Source: Evansella halocellulosilytica
Lineage (GTDB): Bacteria; Bacillota; Bacilli; Bacillales; Salisediminibacteriaceae
Length of the DNA stretch: 64,000 nucleotides
Assembly (NCBI RefSeq): GCF_002335745.1
Contig: NZ_NIST01000001.1
Span: forward strand, 62,001-126,000
Direction of reading: 5' to 3'
Part shown: positions 45,249-53,932 of the stretch, one piece after another
How positions within the stretch are numbered: the first letter of the stretch is position 1
Layout: every line of letters begins with the position of its first letter
Notes under the pieces: generated by a model
Told to the model about the DNA's origin: nothing
Databases searched by the model: none
The model's input: only the letters and a program-made list of their open reading frames with translations
Program-made: the position numbers and the translations under genes

Positions 45249-46252
45249 TATACTTCCTCCTTATTCTGCTTATCATGTCTAACAACTTCTTCACTATAGA
45301 GCCAGCATTTAGCACTGGAATTGCTCTTCACTTTAAACTCTTCCGGCTCATGTTTAAAACAATAATCAAATGCCTCAGGACATCTATCTGCAAACCGACA
45401 TCCCCGAGGCATTTCATGTGGAGATGGGACCGTTCCAGGAATAGATGATAAAATTTCAACCTCTTCATCAATATCAGGTATGGATGATAGCAATCCTTTC
45501 GTATATGGGTGCTTCGGCTCTTCAAAGAGTTCATCTACTGTCGACCGTTCAACAACGTCTCCAGCATACATTACAGCAACATCATCACACGCTTCGGCAA
45601 CAACGCCTAAATCATGTGTAATGAGTACAATTGACATATTCATTTCATCTTGTAATGAGCGCATTAACTCTAGTATTTGTGCTTGGATCGTGACATCTAA
45701 AGCAGTCGTAGGCTCATCAGCAATTAATAATTTTGGATAACAAGACAATGCCAAGGCAATCATTACCCTTTGTCTCATTCCTCCAGATAATTGGTGAGGA
45801 TAATCATTAATGACTTCCTCAGCTCTTGGAATTCCAACAAGCTTGAGCATATGTAATGCATGTCTATATGCTTCTTTCTTAGATATATCTTTGTGGTTTC
45901 GTACGATTTCAACAATTTGGTAACCAATTTTAAATACCGGATTCAGAGACGTCATTGGCTCTTGGAAAATCATAGCCATATCTTTCCCACGAAGCTTTCT
46001 TCTTTCATTTTTAGATAGAGTTGTCAGCTCGCGTCCGTCTAATTGAATACTCCCATTGTTAATTTTTAAGTTTTTAGGTAATAAACCCATTATGGACAAT
46101 GAAGTCAAGCTCTTCCCACACCCTGATTCACCAACAATCCCTAATGTTTTCCCTTTTGAAACTGACAAAGAAATTCCATTAACTATATTGACATCTCCGT
46201 CATCTTCCGGAATTGCCACTTCTAAATCTTTTATTTCTAAAATATCGGTCAC
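45248..46252 (-). CDS. Peptide ABC transporter ATP-binding protein (DppD/OppD type)
   Basis: A 334-residue ATPase, first gene of the ten-gene operon. Walker [15 protein letters not shown], signature [15 protein letters not shown] and Walker [16 protein letters not shown] are intact. The C-terminal extension has [15 protein letters not shown]. The GTG at 46252 lies 8 bases after GGAGGG and gives the usual [12 protein letters not shown] start; the frame is open 20 codons further upstream, but that part covers the operator and ribosome binding site and is rejected. Confidence 0.93.
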   Translation of the reverse strand: MTDILEIKDLEVAIPEDDGDVNIVNGISLSVSKGKTLGIVGESGCGKSLTSLSIMGLLPKNLKINNGSIQLDGRELTTLSKNERRKLRGKDMAMIFQEPMTSLNPVFKIGYQIVEIVRNHKDISKKEAYRHALHMLKLVGIPRAEEVINDYPHQLSGGMRQRVMIALALSCYPKLLIADEPTTALDVTIQAQILELMRSLQDEMNMSIVLITHDLGVVAEACDDVAVMYAGDVVERSTVDELFEEPKHPYTKGLLSSIPDIDEEVEILSSIPGTVPSPHEMPRGCRFADRCPEAFDYCFKHEPEEFKVKSNSSAKCWLYSEEVVRHDKQNKEEV

Positions 46253-46267
46253 GTTCCAATCCCTCCG

Positions 46268-46292
46268 TTTCATTATATGAAACGCAATTTCA
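46268..46292. promoter_or_regulatory. Overlapping dyads, candidate IclR operator
   Basis: TTTCATTATATGAAA (46268-46282) and TGAAACGCAATTTCA (46278-46292) are two perfect inverted repeats sharing TGAAA. They lie downstream of the predicted start of transcription and just before the ribosome binding site, which fits a repressor site. IclR proteins commonly bind dyads of about 15 bp. Confidence 0.6.
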
Positions 46293-46307
46293 TTTTTGGT
46301 TTTGTTT

Positions 46308-46336
46308 ATCATACTCTATTTTCTGAATCTTGTAAA
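46308..46336 (-). promoter_or_regulatory. Sigma-A promoter of the peptide operon
   Basis: On the minus strand TTTACA (46331-46336), 17-bp spacer, TATGAT (46308-46313). This is a good match to the housekeeping consensus and the only one close to the first gene. Confidence 0.7.
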
Positions 46337-46530
46337 TAAACTTTAAAATCAAAAAAGGTGAACGATTCTATCATTAAATACAATACTCAAAGTCGTTATA
46401 CGAGTAATGCTAGTTTATTTTCGTAAAATGATATCCCTCAATGAACATCGACGATCTAGGCAGCTCTATTTGATTTTGAGCAGATATATTGAGTCCGTAT
46501 ACTCACCAACTCCATCCGCAGCCATCCGGC

Positions 46531-47240
46531 GCGGACACCAGATCCCTTATTTTCTCAATTTCCACAGTTTTCGCAGCTTCGCGGACATCGAGTTCGTACG
46601 ACACTCGAAGTGAGAGTTACTTCGAAAACCACCAATCTGTGATCCCTCTTTCGGACATGAGATCCGTTATTTGTGAACAAACACGTATCTTTTTAATGTT
46701 GGCGGACATCAGATTCGTTATTGCTTAAAATTAACCCCGATTTTGCCAACTTTAAAGGTAATAAGGTCCCTCATGGCCGCTAAATTGTAAATATTGCTAA
46801 AATTCATCAAATAAGGGATCGTGTGGCCGCCGAGCTGGATGATTATCTCTCGAGGACATGAGTTCCGCTATTTGTGAACAAAACTGCACCCTTCCAATGT
46901 TGGCGGACATCAGGTTCGCTATTGCTTAAAATTAACCCTGATTTAGCTAACTTTAGACGAAATAAGGTCTCTCATGGCCGCTAAATTGTAAATATCGCTT
47001 ATATTTATCAAATAAAGGATCCTATGACCGTCGAGCTGGATGATTATCTCTCGAGGACATGAGTTCCGCTATTTGTGAACAAAACAGCACCCTTCCAATG
47101 TTGGCGGACATCAGGTTCGCTATTGCTTAAAATTAACCCCAATTTTGCCAACTTTAAAGGTAATAAGGTCCCTCATGGCCGCTAAATTGTAAATATCGCT
47201 AAAATTTATCAAATAAGGGATCCTATGGCCGCTTGCTATC
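46531..47240. repeat. 201-bp tandem repeat cluster A (three units) with flanking core copies
   Basis: Units start at about 46651, 46852 and 47053, a spacing of 201 bp each time. Each contains forward cores (gaggacatgagttccgctatt and gcggacatcaggttcgctatt) then reverse cores (aataaggtccctcatggccgc and ataagggatcctatggccgc). Additional cores lie at 46531 and 46581. The segment from about 46600 to 47318 is homologous to 51.06-51.77 kb including both flanks. No gene. Confidence 0.85.
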
Positions 47241-47289
47241 GTGACCATGATAAAGTCTCGCACCTGTGAGGCGATTTAATAGCAAAATA

Positions 47290-47318
47290 AAGGATAGTGG
47301 AAACTGCCCACTATCCTT
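47290..47318. terminator. Hairpin at the end of repeat cluster A
   Basis: AAGGATAGTGG (47290-47300) and CCACTATCCTT (47308-47318) form a perfect 11-bp stem with a 7-nt loop. On the minus strand TATTTTGCTATT follows, so it may end leftward transcripts. A nearly identical hairpin is at 51740. Confidence 0.7.
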
Positions 47319-47486
47319 CGTTTGAGTTCTATATTAAGAGCTAAATTAAAATGGATTACACAATACGTTGTATTCCATCTTGCTTTTTATACTTCCATCA
47401 ATAATAGAGGTGCCCTATAGTACAGTCAACTTACATGTTGTCATTTCGCATAAAGCTATTCTTTCAAAGTAGTTTATTTATATCTA

Positions 47487-48011
47487 CTACTTTTCATAAG
47501 GTATAAAATTCCCGTCAAACGTAATTACGATACGCTCTCCTTCCGGATCTTTATCGTCTGGACGTTTGTCAACTTTTTAACTAAATTTATAGCACTCATA
47601 ATGCCATCGCCAAACATTTCATTAATAAGTGACTTTAGGGTCGTTCTATAAACTTGTGTAATTTCATAAAAACGATAGCTAAGGGGTCAACCGTGACATC
47701 CGATCAAGAGATCCACGTAACGGTGGCTCTTACAGCACATATGTAAACCGAGAATCCACCTCAAGAAGTTCAGCTAAACGGAAAGCATCTTCTCTTTTCA
47801 TGGACTTCTGTCCGAGCAAAGCGGCTGCTACCCACTCCTTGCTACCACCAATGGTAGTAGCGATTTCCTCAACGGTTAATTGTTTCATTCGTTTGGCTAC
47901 TAATAATTCCTGGGAAACCACTGCGCGATTCACATATGACCCTGTTGGAAAAGGATGAGGCTGATAGGACTGCTGTTCATCAAATGCTTGATGTACATGA
48001 AAATTCTCCAC
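47487..48011 (-). pseudogene. cynS: Cyanate hydratase (cyanase), broken by a nonsense codon and two frameshifts
   Basis: The first 93 codons give the cyanase N-terminal helix bundle (KQLTVEEIATTIGGSKEWVA, then ALLGQKS). A TAA stands where a Gln codon is expected before EPPLRGSLD. After a frameshift the catalytic part is readable ([20 protein letters not shown] and [12 protein letters not shown], holding the Arg, Glu and Ser of the cyanase active site). After a second shift the end [19 protein letters not shown] continues to TAG at 47487. Cyanase converts cyanate and bicarbonate to ammonia and CO2. The N-terminus is also unusual (long His/Gln-rich lead). The reading is clear, so decay rather than a new protein is likely; a sequencing artefact is unlikely with three lesions. 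Confidence 0.88.
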
Positions 48012-48116
48012 TAAAATTCACTCCCTCGTCAAAACTCTATGTAGTTTATCCCGATACCTAATGCGAGGTGTCCGTCTCTCCTACTCCCTTTCACGTTAGT
48101 GCAAAGCATTAACCAA

Positions 48117-48728
48117 TTACTTTTTTAGATTTGCCTTCATTAATGAGGCGATCTGTTGCTCGTCTGTTTTTGGAATTTGTTCTAGTTGATTAATCACTCG
48201 CTCTTGCCGCTGTAATGAATGGTTTTGACTTAACTTCGCTTTCCCTTCTATCTTGTTAATTTTTATTTTGAAGCCTTGAACTCCTTTGTTCATACCTGCA
48301 AGAAACTCAGCATCGACATCCTCCAATCTGTATGAACTGTCAGTAGTTTCATATTTCAATACCATTTCATGTAAGGAACCCATTAACTCATTTTCGTCCT
48401 CTAAAAGCTCGACTTCTCCATAAACATGAACGGTCACGTAATTCCATGTTGGTACTGCTTTATTCGTTTCATACCACGATGGGGAGATATAACAATGTGG
48501 ACCATGGAAAATAACTAGAACGGTTTGATTTTCGATATCTTTCCACTGAGAATTTGCACGTGCGAAGTGTCCATATAAGTATGTATTCTCGTTGTTCAAA
48601 ATTAACGGTAAATGAGTTGCAAAAGGCATTCCATCATGCTTTGAAAAAAGAGTCGCAAAACTATGTTCTTTCATAATGTCGTAATTCATTGATTCATCTG
48701 TGACTTTAAAATGTTTAGGAATATACAT
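48117..48728 (-). CDS. paiB: FMN-binding negative transcriptional regulator PaiB
   Basis: 203 residues, the normal length of Pai[21 protein letters not shown] at the start, [20 protein letters not shown] and [17 protein letters not shown] are family blocks, and the last part [20 protein letters not shown] is the typical basic end. PaiB in Bacillus subtilis, with PaiA, was linked to repression of sporulation and protease genes; its fold binds FMN. The ATG is about 6 bases after AAAGGTGG. It lies 22 bp after paiA in the same transcript. Confidence 0.9.
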   Translation of the reverse strand: MYIPKHFKVTDESMNYDIMKEHSFATLFSKHDGMPFATHLPLILNNENTYLYGHFARANSQWKDIENQTVLVIFHGPHCYISPSWYETNKAVPTWNYVTVHVYGEVELLEDENELMGSLHEMVLKYETTDSSYRLEDVDAEFLAGMNKGVQGFKIKINKIEGKAKLSQNHSLQRQERVINQLEQIPKTDEQQIASLMKANLKK

Positions 48729-48750
48729 AAAAAACCACCTTTCACAAAAG

Positions 48751-49278
<528 letters not shown>

Positions 49279-49295
49279 TCACTCCTTTTCTATCA

Positions 49296-49748
49296 TCAAT
49301 AATTTCTCTTGTTGCCCTTTTTTACATGCTCCCAGTCTTTTTCTATATTTTTTCTGACTCTTTGAAGAAGATAGGAAATCGCTTCTACTTCCCCTTCTGA
49401 AAATCCATCTAACGCGACACGATTCGAATATTCATTTTCTCTTATGATGAAAGGATAAACCTGTTTCCCTTTATCTGTTGGAAAGAGCTTTTTAATTTTT
49501 TTGTTATCATTGTCGTCTTTCTTTTCAATAAAGCCATTATTCTCAAGTTTTTTTATAGCACGGGCCGCTGTTGTTCGGTCTACTTTTATCATCTCAGCTA
49601 ACTTTTCTTGAATGATCCCTGGGTTTTCACATATTCGTACAAGGTATAAATACTGACCTTTTGTCAGGTCATATTCTTTAAATTCTATATTACTTATAGA
49701 ATCTAACGCTCTAGCAATCATTCCAATTTCACGAAGAATTTCCTTCAT
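49296..49748 (-). CDS. MarR family transcriptional regulator
   Basis: A 150-residue dimeric winged-helix regulator. KGQYLYLVRICENPGIIQEK and LAEMIKVDRTTAARAIKKLE form the DNA-binding core, and ENNGFIEKKDDNDNKK the wing. The ATG at 49748 is 5 bases after GGAGG; another ATG directly before it is too close. First gene of the marR-paiA-paiB transcript, so it probably represses the polyamine acetyltransferase operon. Dyads TTGCAAATGCAAC and GTTGTATTTGCAA upstream are likely operators. Confidence 0.88.
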   Translation of the reverse strand: MKEILREIGMIARALDSISNIEFKEYDLTKGQYLYLVRICENPGIIQEKLAEMIKVDRTTAARAIKKLENNGFIEKKDDNDNKKIKKLFPTDKGKQVYPFIIRENEYSNRVALDGFSEGEVEAISYLLQRVRKNIEKDWEHVKKGNKRNY

Positions 49749-49774
49749 CATTACCTCCTCAGCTCTTATTTTTA

Positions 49775-49833
49775 TTGCAAATGCAACAAAAATAGCATAC
49801 ATTAAATGTAATTCAATTTAGTTGTATTTGCAA
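49775..49833. promoter_or_regulatory. Pair of inverted MarR-type operator candidates
   Basis: TTGCAAATGCAAC (49775-49787) and GTTGTATTTGCAA (49821-49833) are inverted copies with one difference. They flank the expected promoter of marR-paiAB. Confidence 0.6.
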
Positions 49834-49884
49834 CAAAAATATTTAAAAATGAAGTACAGATTTTCAGTGTTTCACATGTTTTAG

Positions 49885-49910
49885 TGTGACCTTTGACAAT
49901 TTCATTCGTT
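49885..49910 (+). promoter_or_regulatory. Candidate ECF autoregulatory promoter
   Basis: TGTGAC (49885-49890), 16-bp spacer, CGTT (49907-49910). This resembles the TGTAAC-N16-CG(A/T)C pattern of SigX/SigW-type promoters and lies 40 bp before the sigma gene. A housekeeping TTGACA at 49894 with TACTATTG behind is an alternative. Confidence 0.5.
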
Positions 49911-49950
49911 AGTACTATTGAGAGTCAAACAGAGAGAGGAGTGGGTGTTA

Positions 49951-50478
49951 TTGGATTATGAGAAAAACCTACAGATAATGAATGATTGGTATCACGCTTA
50001 TAGTAATGATATTTATAAATTTATATTGTATATGATACATGACCATGAACAAGCGAAGGATTTAATGCAAGATACGTTTATTCGAGCCTATCACAATCTC
50101 GACTTTTTTCAGGAGGAGAATACAAAAGGTTGGTTGTTTCGTATTGCCAGAAATATAACGATAGATTTTATGAGAAGAAAAAGGCCAATCTATTATATGA
50201 TCGATCATTCTATTTTTCACCCATCTCAAACGTTGACTCCCGAACAAGCACTTGCATTAAACGAACAGGAAAAAGAATTGTATATGGCACTAACAAAATT
50301 AAAGCGTTCCTACCGTGAAGTCATCATCTTAAGAAAAATCAAGGAGTTTTCGATAAAGGAAACGGCTCAGATCCTTGGTTGGAGTGAAGGGAAAATAAAA
50401 ACGAATTTATGGCGAGCGATGAATTCGTTAAAAAAACAGTTAGAAAAGGAGGGGTATCAACATGAATCGATTAAATGA
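49951..50478 (+). CDS. ECF RNA polymerase sigma factor, SigX-like
   Basis: A 175-residue sigma-70 family factor with only regions 2 and 4. Region 2 includes DHEQAKDLMQDTFIRAYHNL and GWLFRIARNITIDFMRRKR; region 4 is REVIILRKIKEFSIKETAQI and LGWSEGKIKTNLWRAMNSLK. Layout and wording are close to Bacillus SigX. TTG at 49951 is 9 bases after GAGGAG; an upstream TTG at 49918 is possible but lacks a site. The stop overlaps the next gene by 17 bp, the usual coupling with an anti-sigma factor. Confidence 0.88.
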   Translation: MDYEKNLQIMNDWYHAYSNDIYKFILYMIHDHEQAKDLMQDTFIRAYHNLDFFQEENTKGWLFRIARNITIDFMRRKRPIYYMIDHSIFHPSQTLTPEQALALNEQEKELYMALTKLKRSYREVIILRKIKEFSIKETAQILGWSEGKIKTNLWRAMNSLKKQLEKEGYQHESIK

Positions 50479-51034
50479 CGACGATAAAAACATGAATCGT
50501 GTTTTTAAATCCATGGATAGGAAACTAGACATCTCCGAGCAGGAAAAACATGATATCCTCTCACAAATGAACAATCGAATCAATCAACAGAGCCAACCTT
50601 CTACTCTTAAAAAATATAAGTATTACGTATCATTAACAATAACTTCAACATTCACAGTAAAAGGAAAAGACTATGAAACCGTCCTAAGAGGTGTTGAAGG
50701 AGAAGCTGCCTTCCTTGATACGATGGATTTAAAAGCAGGTCAAGAAGGTAAAACGAGATGGTTTTTTTGGGGAGAAGAATTGCAACAAGTTAATGAGGAA
50801 AACTTTATATTAATCGGTACTCACCATGAAACAGGCGAAGAAAGAATACTTTTGGATTCGAACGGTTGGGAAATATTGAACCTGGAACATGAAGATAATA
50901 GTATGAGATCTCAGCTAGGTGCACAAGCGTCTCAGCATGCCGTTTATGCGATTCCTTCTGCTGGTTTATGGCGTTTAGACGCATATATCGGGGAAAAACT
51001 TTATGGTAGTGTCGTGATTGAAGTAGCAGAGTGA
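50462..51034 (+). CDS. DUF4871-type protein in anti-sigma position, no membrane helix
   Basis: 190 residues. The N-terminal 60 residues (MNRVFKSMDRKLDISEQEKH and ILSQMNNRINQQSQPSTLKK) resemble the cytoplasmic part of anti-sigma factors. The rest is a beta-rich domain (GKTRWFFWGEELQQ, LIGTHHETGEE, SAGLWRLDAYIGEKLYGSVV) matching DUF4871. Normally a transmembrane helix links the two after a KKWKYY-type sequence; here KKYKYYVSLTITSTFTVKGK leads directly into the domain, as though the helix was deleted in frame. AAGGAGG precedes the ATG. Whether it still controls the sigma factor is open. Confidence 0.72.
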   Translation: MNRLNDDDKNMNRVFKSMDRKLDISEQEKHDILSQMNNRINQQSQPSTLKKYKYYVSLTITSTFTVKGKDYETVLRGVEGEAAFLDTMDLKAGQEGKTRWFFWGEELQQVNEENFILIGTHHETGEERILLDSNGWEILNLEHEDNSMRSQLGAQASQHAVYAIPSAGLWRLDAYIGEKLYGSVVIEVAE

Positions 51035-51057
51035 ATATTCCCTCCACTTGATTACTA

Positions 51058-51705
51058 ACGACACTCGAAGTGGGAGCTACTAGAAAGCCGTCAATCTGCT
51101 ACCCCTCTATAGGGACATGAGATCCGTTATTTGTGAACAAACACGTACCTTTTCAATGTTGGCGGACATCAGGTTCGCTATTCATTAAAAATGGCTCTAA
51201 TTTAGCCAACTTTAGACGAAATAAGCTCCCTCATGGCCGCTAAATTCATAAAATGGCTTAATTTCATCAAATAAGAGATCCTATGGCCGCCGAGCAGAAT
51301 GATTAACTTTCGGGGACATGAGTTCCGCTATTTGTGAACAAAACAGCAACCTTCCAATGTTGGCGGACACCAGGTTCGCTATTGCTTAAAAATAGCCTTC
51401 ATTTCACTAGTTTTCATGGTAATAAGAGATCTCATGGCCGCTAAATTGATAATATCGCTTAAATTCATCAAATAAGGGATCCTGTGGCCGCCTAGCTGGA
51501 TGAGTAACTTTTTGGGACATGAGATCCGTTATTTGTGAACAAACACGTACCTTTTCAATGTTGGCGGACATCAGGTTCGCTATTGAATAAAAGTGGCTCT
51601 GATTTAGGCGAATTTAAAGGAAATAAGGTCCCTCATGGCCGCTAAATTCATAAAATGGCTTAAATTCAGCAAATAAAGGATCCTATGGCCGCTTCCTTTC
51701 GTGAC
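51058..51705. repeat. 201-bp tandem repeat cluster B (three units)
   Basis: GGACATGAG cores recur at 51113, 51314 and 51515, exactly 201 bp apart. Each unit again has two forward and two reverse cores. The lead-in cgacactcgaagtgggagct and the downstream hairpin match cluster A at 46.6-47.3 kb. Confidence 0.85.
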
Positions 51706-51739
51706 CATTATAAATCCTTGCATTTGTGAGACATAACAA

Positions 51740-51766
51740 AGGATAGTGGAAACAGACCACTATCCT
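51740..51766 (-). terminator. Terminator downstream of the amylase lipoprotein gene
   Basis: AGGATAGTGG (51740-51749) and CCACTATCCT (51757-51766), 7-nt loop; the minus strand continues TTGTTATG. It lies 36 bp after the amylase stop and is nearly identical to the hairpin at 47290. Confidence 0.75.
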
Positions 51767-51801
51767 CTCATCATATATGCGGATTCAAACCAACTTTCGT
51801 G

Positions 51802-53835
51802 TTATCGATCTGCCCAGCTTTCGATTTCGACCACTTCCGTATAGTCATCTTCGGAGAACAAATAAACGCGGTTTTCCATTTGTCTGTCGCCGATTAAATC
51901 TTCACCGTCACTGTTTTGTTCACGTGTTCCCCAGCCGCCACGGGTGAATTTGTATTGGACCATTGAAAACGCCTTATCCTCTATCGTAATTTCATACGTA
52001 TTGTCGTCTACTCTCTCCATGATAAATTGTTCATCTTCAGGATCCCAGCTGTTAAATTCACCGACAAGGTAAATATCGTCATCTTCTGGAGTATCGTCTG
52101 GCACGATGACTTCGAATGTCACTGTGTAATCAAGATCTGGAACTTCTGCTACGACCTCTTCGACCGGGACTGCTCCTTCTTCTGATTGTAAAATCACAGT
52201 ATTGTACGGTTGTAGAGTAAGGACATCGCCATCGGAATATTCAGTATCGGTTAACAGATCAACTACAGATTTCTCCACTACATCCACCGTTTTTTCTTCA
52301 TCTCTTTGATTGTGAATAATCGTAAGCTGATCAGCCGAATCATCTGCATTTACTGTGTAACCGTAAAGTCCAAATTCTGTATCAATCGTTTCGTAGTCAC
52401 CTGCAAATAGCATCGGATGCTCCTGACGGATGGAGATTAATTTTTTATAATGCTCATACATACTGTCCTCGTCACCGTCTTGTTCTTCAAGCGAAACGCC
52501 GTCATTCGGGTGAGTAAAAGCACTTTCATGAAAGAAATTATCGTCCATTATTGTCATGCCAGGTCCTTCAGCATCTTCGTACCAACTGAATGGCTCTCGT
52601 CTATTATCATCAGGCAGCTGCCCTTCTTGGCCAAGCTCTTCACCGTAATAAATGAACGGTGTACCTGGTAACGTGAATAAGAAACTTGCTGCCAGTTTTG
52701 CTTTATCACGGTCTCCATCAAACCTCGTAACGACCCGGTCCATGTCGTGGTTCCCAATCATCGTCGAGTCAATGATAAAGTCTTGACCTCTCGACGTTGA
52801 GAATCGCTCATACACGCTGTGCATCTCATTGATTTCCTCAACAATATCAACCGTCACACCATTTGCAAGACCGAGGAGTTCTTCGGTTAAGACGAAATTA
52901 AAGGACGACTCCATCGCACTGTAATAAGGTCTAATGTCGTCAGTCGTATGAAACCAGTTTTCCCCTACGATAAACGCTTCAGGGTTTTCAAGCTTCACGT
53001 GTGCATTAAATTCTCTCCACCAATCAAGTGTGTTATTTTCGTCCACATCAATCTCTGGGGCTCCATCTAGTCTAAATCCGTCAACCCCTTTATCGAGCCA
53101 AAAACTCGCGATCTCTTTCACTTCCTCGCGAACAGCTGGGTTACGGAAGTTCAGGTCCGGCATATTATCATTAAAATGTCCTGAATAAACCTTCCCATCG
53201 ATTTCATGCCAGCCATCTTCTTGCCCAGGCTCCTGCCCATCATACGTTTCATGGTCGTCCCAAATATAATAATCATAATAGTCACTGTCTGGGTCTTCTA
53301 AAGCTTCTTGAAACCACTCATGCTCGCTGGAAGTATGGTTAACGACGAAGTCAATAATGACTTTTATGTCATTCTCGTGCGCTTCCGCTAAAAAGGCTTC
53401 AAAATCCTCCATCGTCCCGTAGTCTGGGTCAATGGCATAATAATCTTCAACGTCATAACCGTGGTAGGAGCTCGCCTCTTTCATCGGCATGAGCCATAAG
53501 GCATCTACCCCGAGGTCCGTTAAATATGGGACTTGTTCTTTTAGCCCTTTAAAGTCACCAATTCCATCACCTGATCCATCGTAAAAACTTCGAACAAACA
53601 CTTGATAAAAGATAGACTCTTGCGCCCACTCTACATTTTGTTCAACGTCTGCTAAGGCAACCGTCTCTTGAGTGGATTCCTGGCCATTCTCATCTTCATC
53701 TGTTTCCTCACTCTGTTCATCGATACTTTCTGCCTCGTCCTCATCAACGTTTGTTTCCTCTTCTTCTGGCGAGCATGCAAACAACAACATACTGAAGCTT
53801 AAGAGAACGAGTATCATAAATTGCCTTTTCAACAT
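51802..53835 (-). CDS. Alpha-amylase family (GH13) lipoprotein
   Basis: A 677-residue extracellular, lipid-anchored glycosidase. The signal ends in the lipobox LLFACSPE (Cys21), followed by a strongly acidic linker to about residue 60. The GH13 barrel follows: VIIDFVVNHTSSEHEW, VDGFRLDGAPEID with nucleophile Asp257, FIVGENWF with acid/base Glu292, and MIGNHDMDRV with Asp364. After the C domain a starch-binding-like beta module (DIYLVGEFNSWDPEDE) lies near residues 585-660. It probably cleaves maltodextrins or cyclodextrins at the cell surface. The ATG is after AAAAGGGGG. It lies 97 bp behind the CGTase gene without an obvious terminator, so the two are likely co-transcribed. Confidence 0.9.
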   Translation of the reverse strand: MLKRQFMILVLLSFSMLLFACSPEEEETNVDEDEAESIDEQSEETDEDENGQESTQETVALADVEQNVEWAQESIFYQVFVRSFYDGSGDGIGDFKGLKEQVPYLTDLGVDALWLMPMKEASSYHGYDVEDYYAIDPDYGTMEDFEAFLAEAHENDIKVIIDFVVNHTSSEHEWFQEALEDPDSDYYDYYIWDDHETYDGQEPGQEDGWHEIDGKVYSGHFNDNMPDLNFRNPAVREEVKEIASFWLDKGVDGFRLDGAPEIDVDENNTLDWWREFNAHVKLENPEAFIVGENWFHTTDDIRPYYSAMESSFNFVLTEELLGLANGVTVDIVEEINEMHSVYERFSTSRGQDFIIDSTMIGNHDMDRVVTRFDGDRDKAKLAASFLFTLPGTPFIYYGEELGQEGQLPDDNRREPFSWYEDAEGPGMTIMDDNFFHESAFTHPNDGVSLEEQDGDEDSMYEHYKKLISIRQEHPMLFAGDYETIDTEFGLYGYTVNADDSADQLTIIHNQRDEEKTVDVVEKSVVDLLTDTEYSDGDVLTLQPYNTVILQSEEGAVPVEEVVAEVPDLDYTVTFEVIVPDDTPEDDDIYLVGEFNSWDPEDEQFIMERVDDNTYEITIEDKAFSMVQYKFTRGGWGTREQNSDGEDLIGDRQMENRVYLFSEDDYTEVVEIESWADR

Positions 53836-53932
53836 TCAAATCCCCCTTTTGTAAAAAATAAACTCTGTATAAGTTCTTTCCCTAGCTCACTGGCGTTTGC
53901 GACTAAATTTTTTCATAAAACTTCCGCCACGA

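Noticed and set aside
46531-47240. CRISPR-like regular repeat spacing
   Set aside because: Units are 201 bp with cores in alternating orientation and homologous linkers; no constant short repeat with unique spacers and no cas genes.
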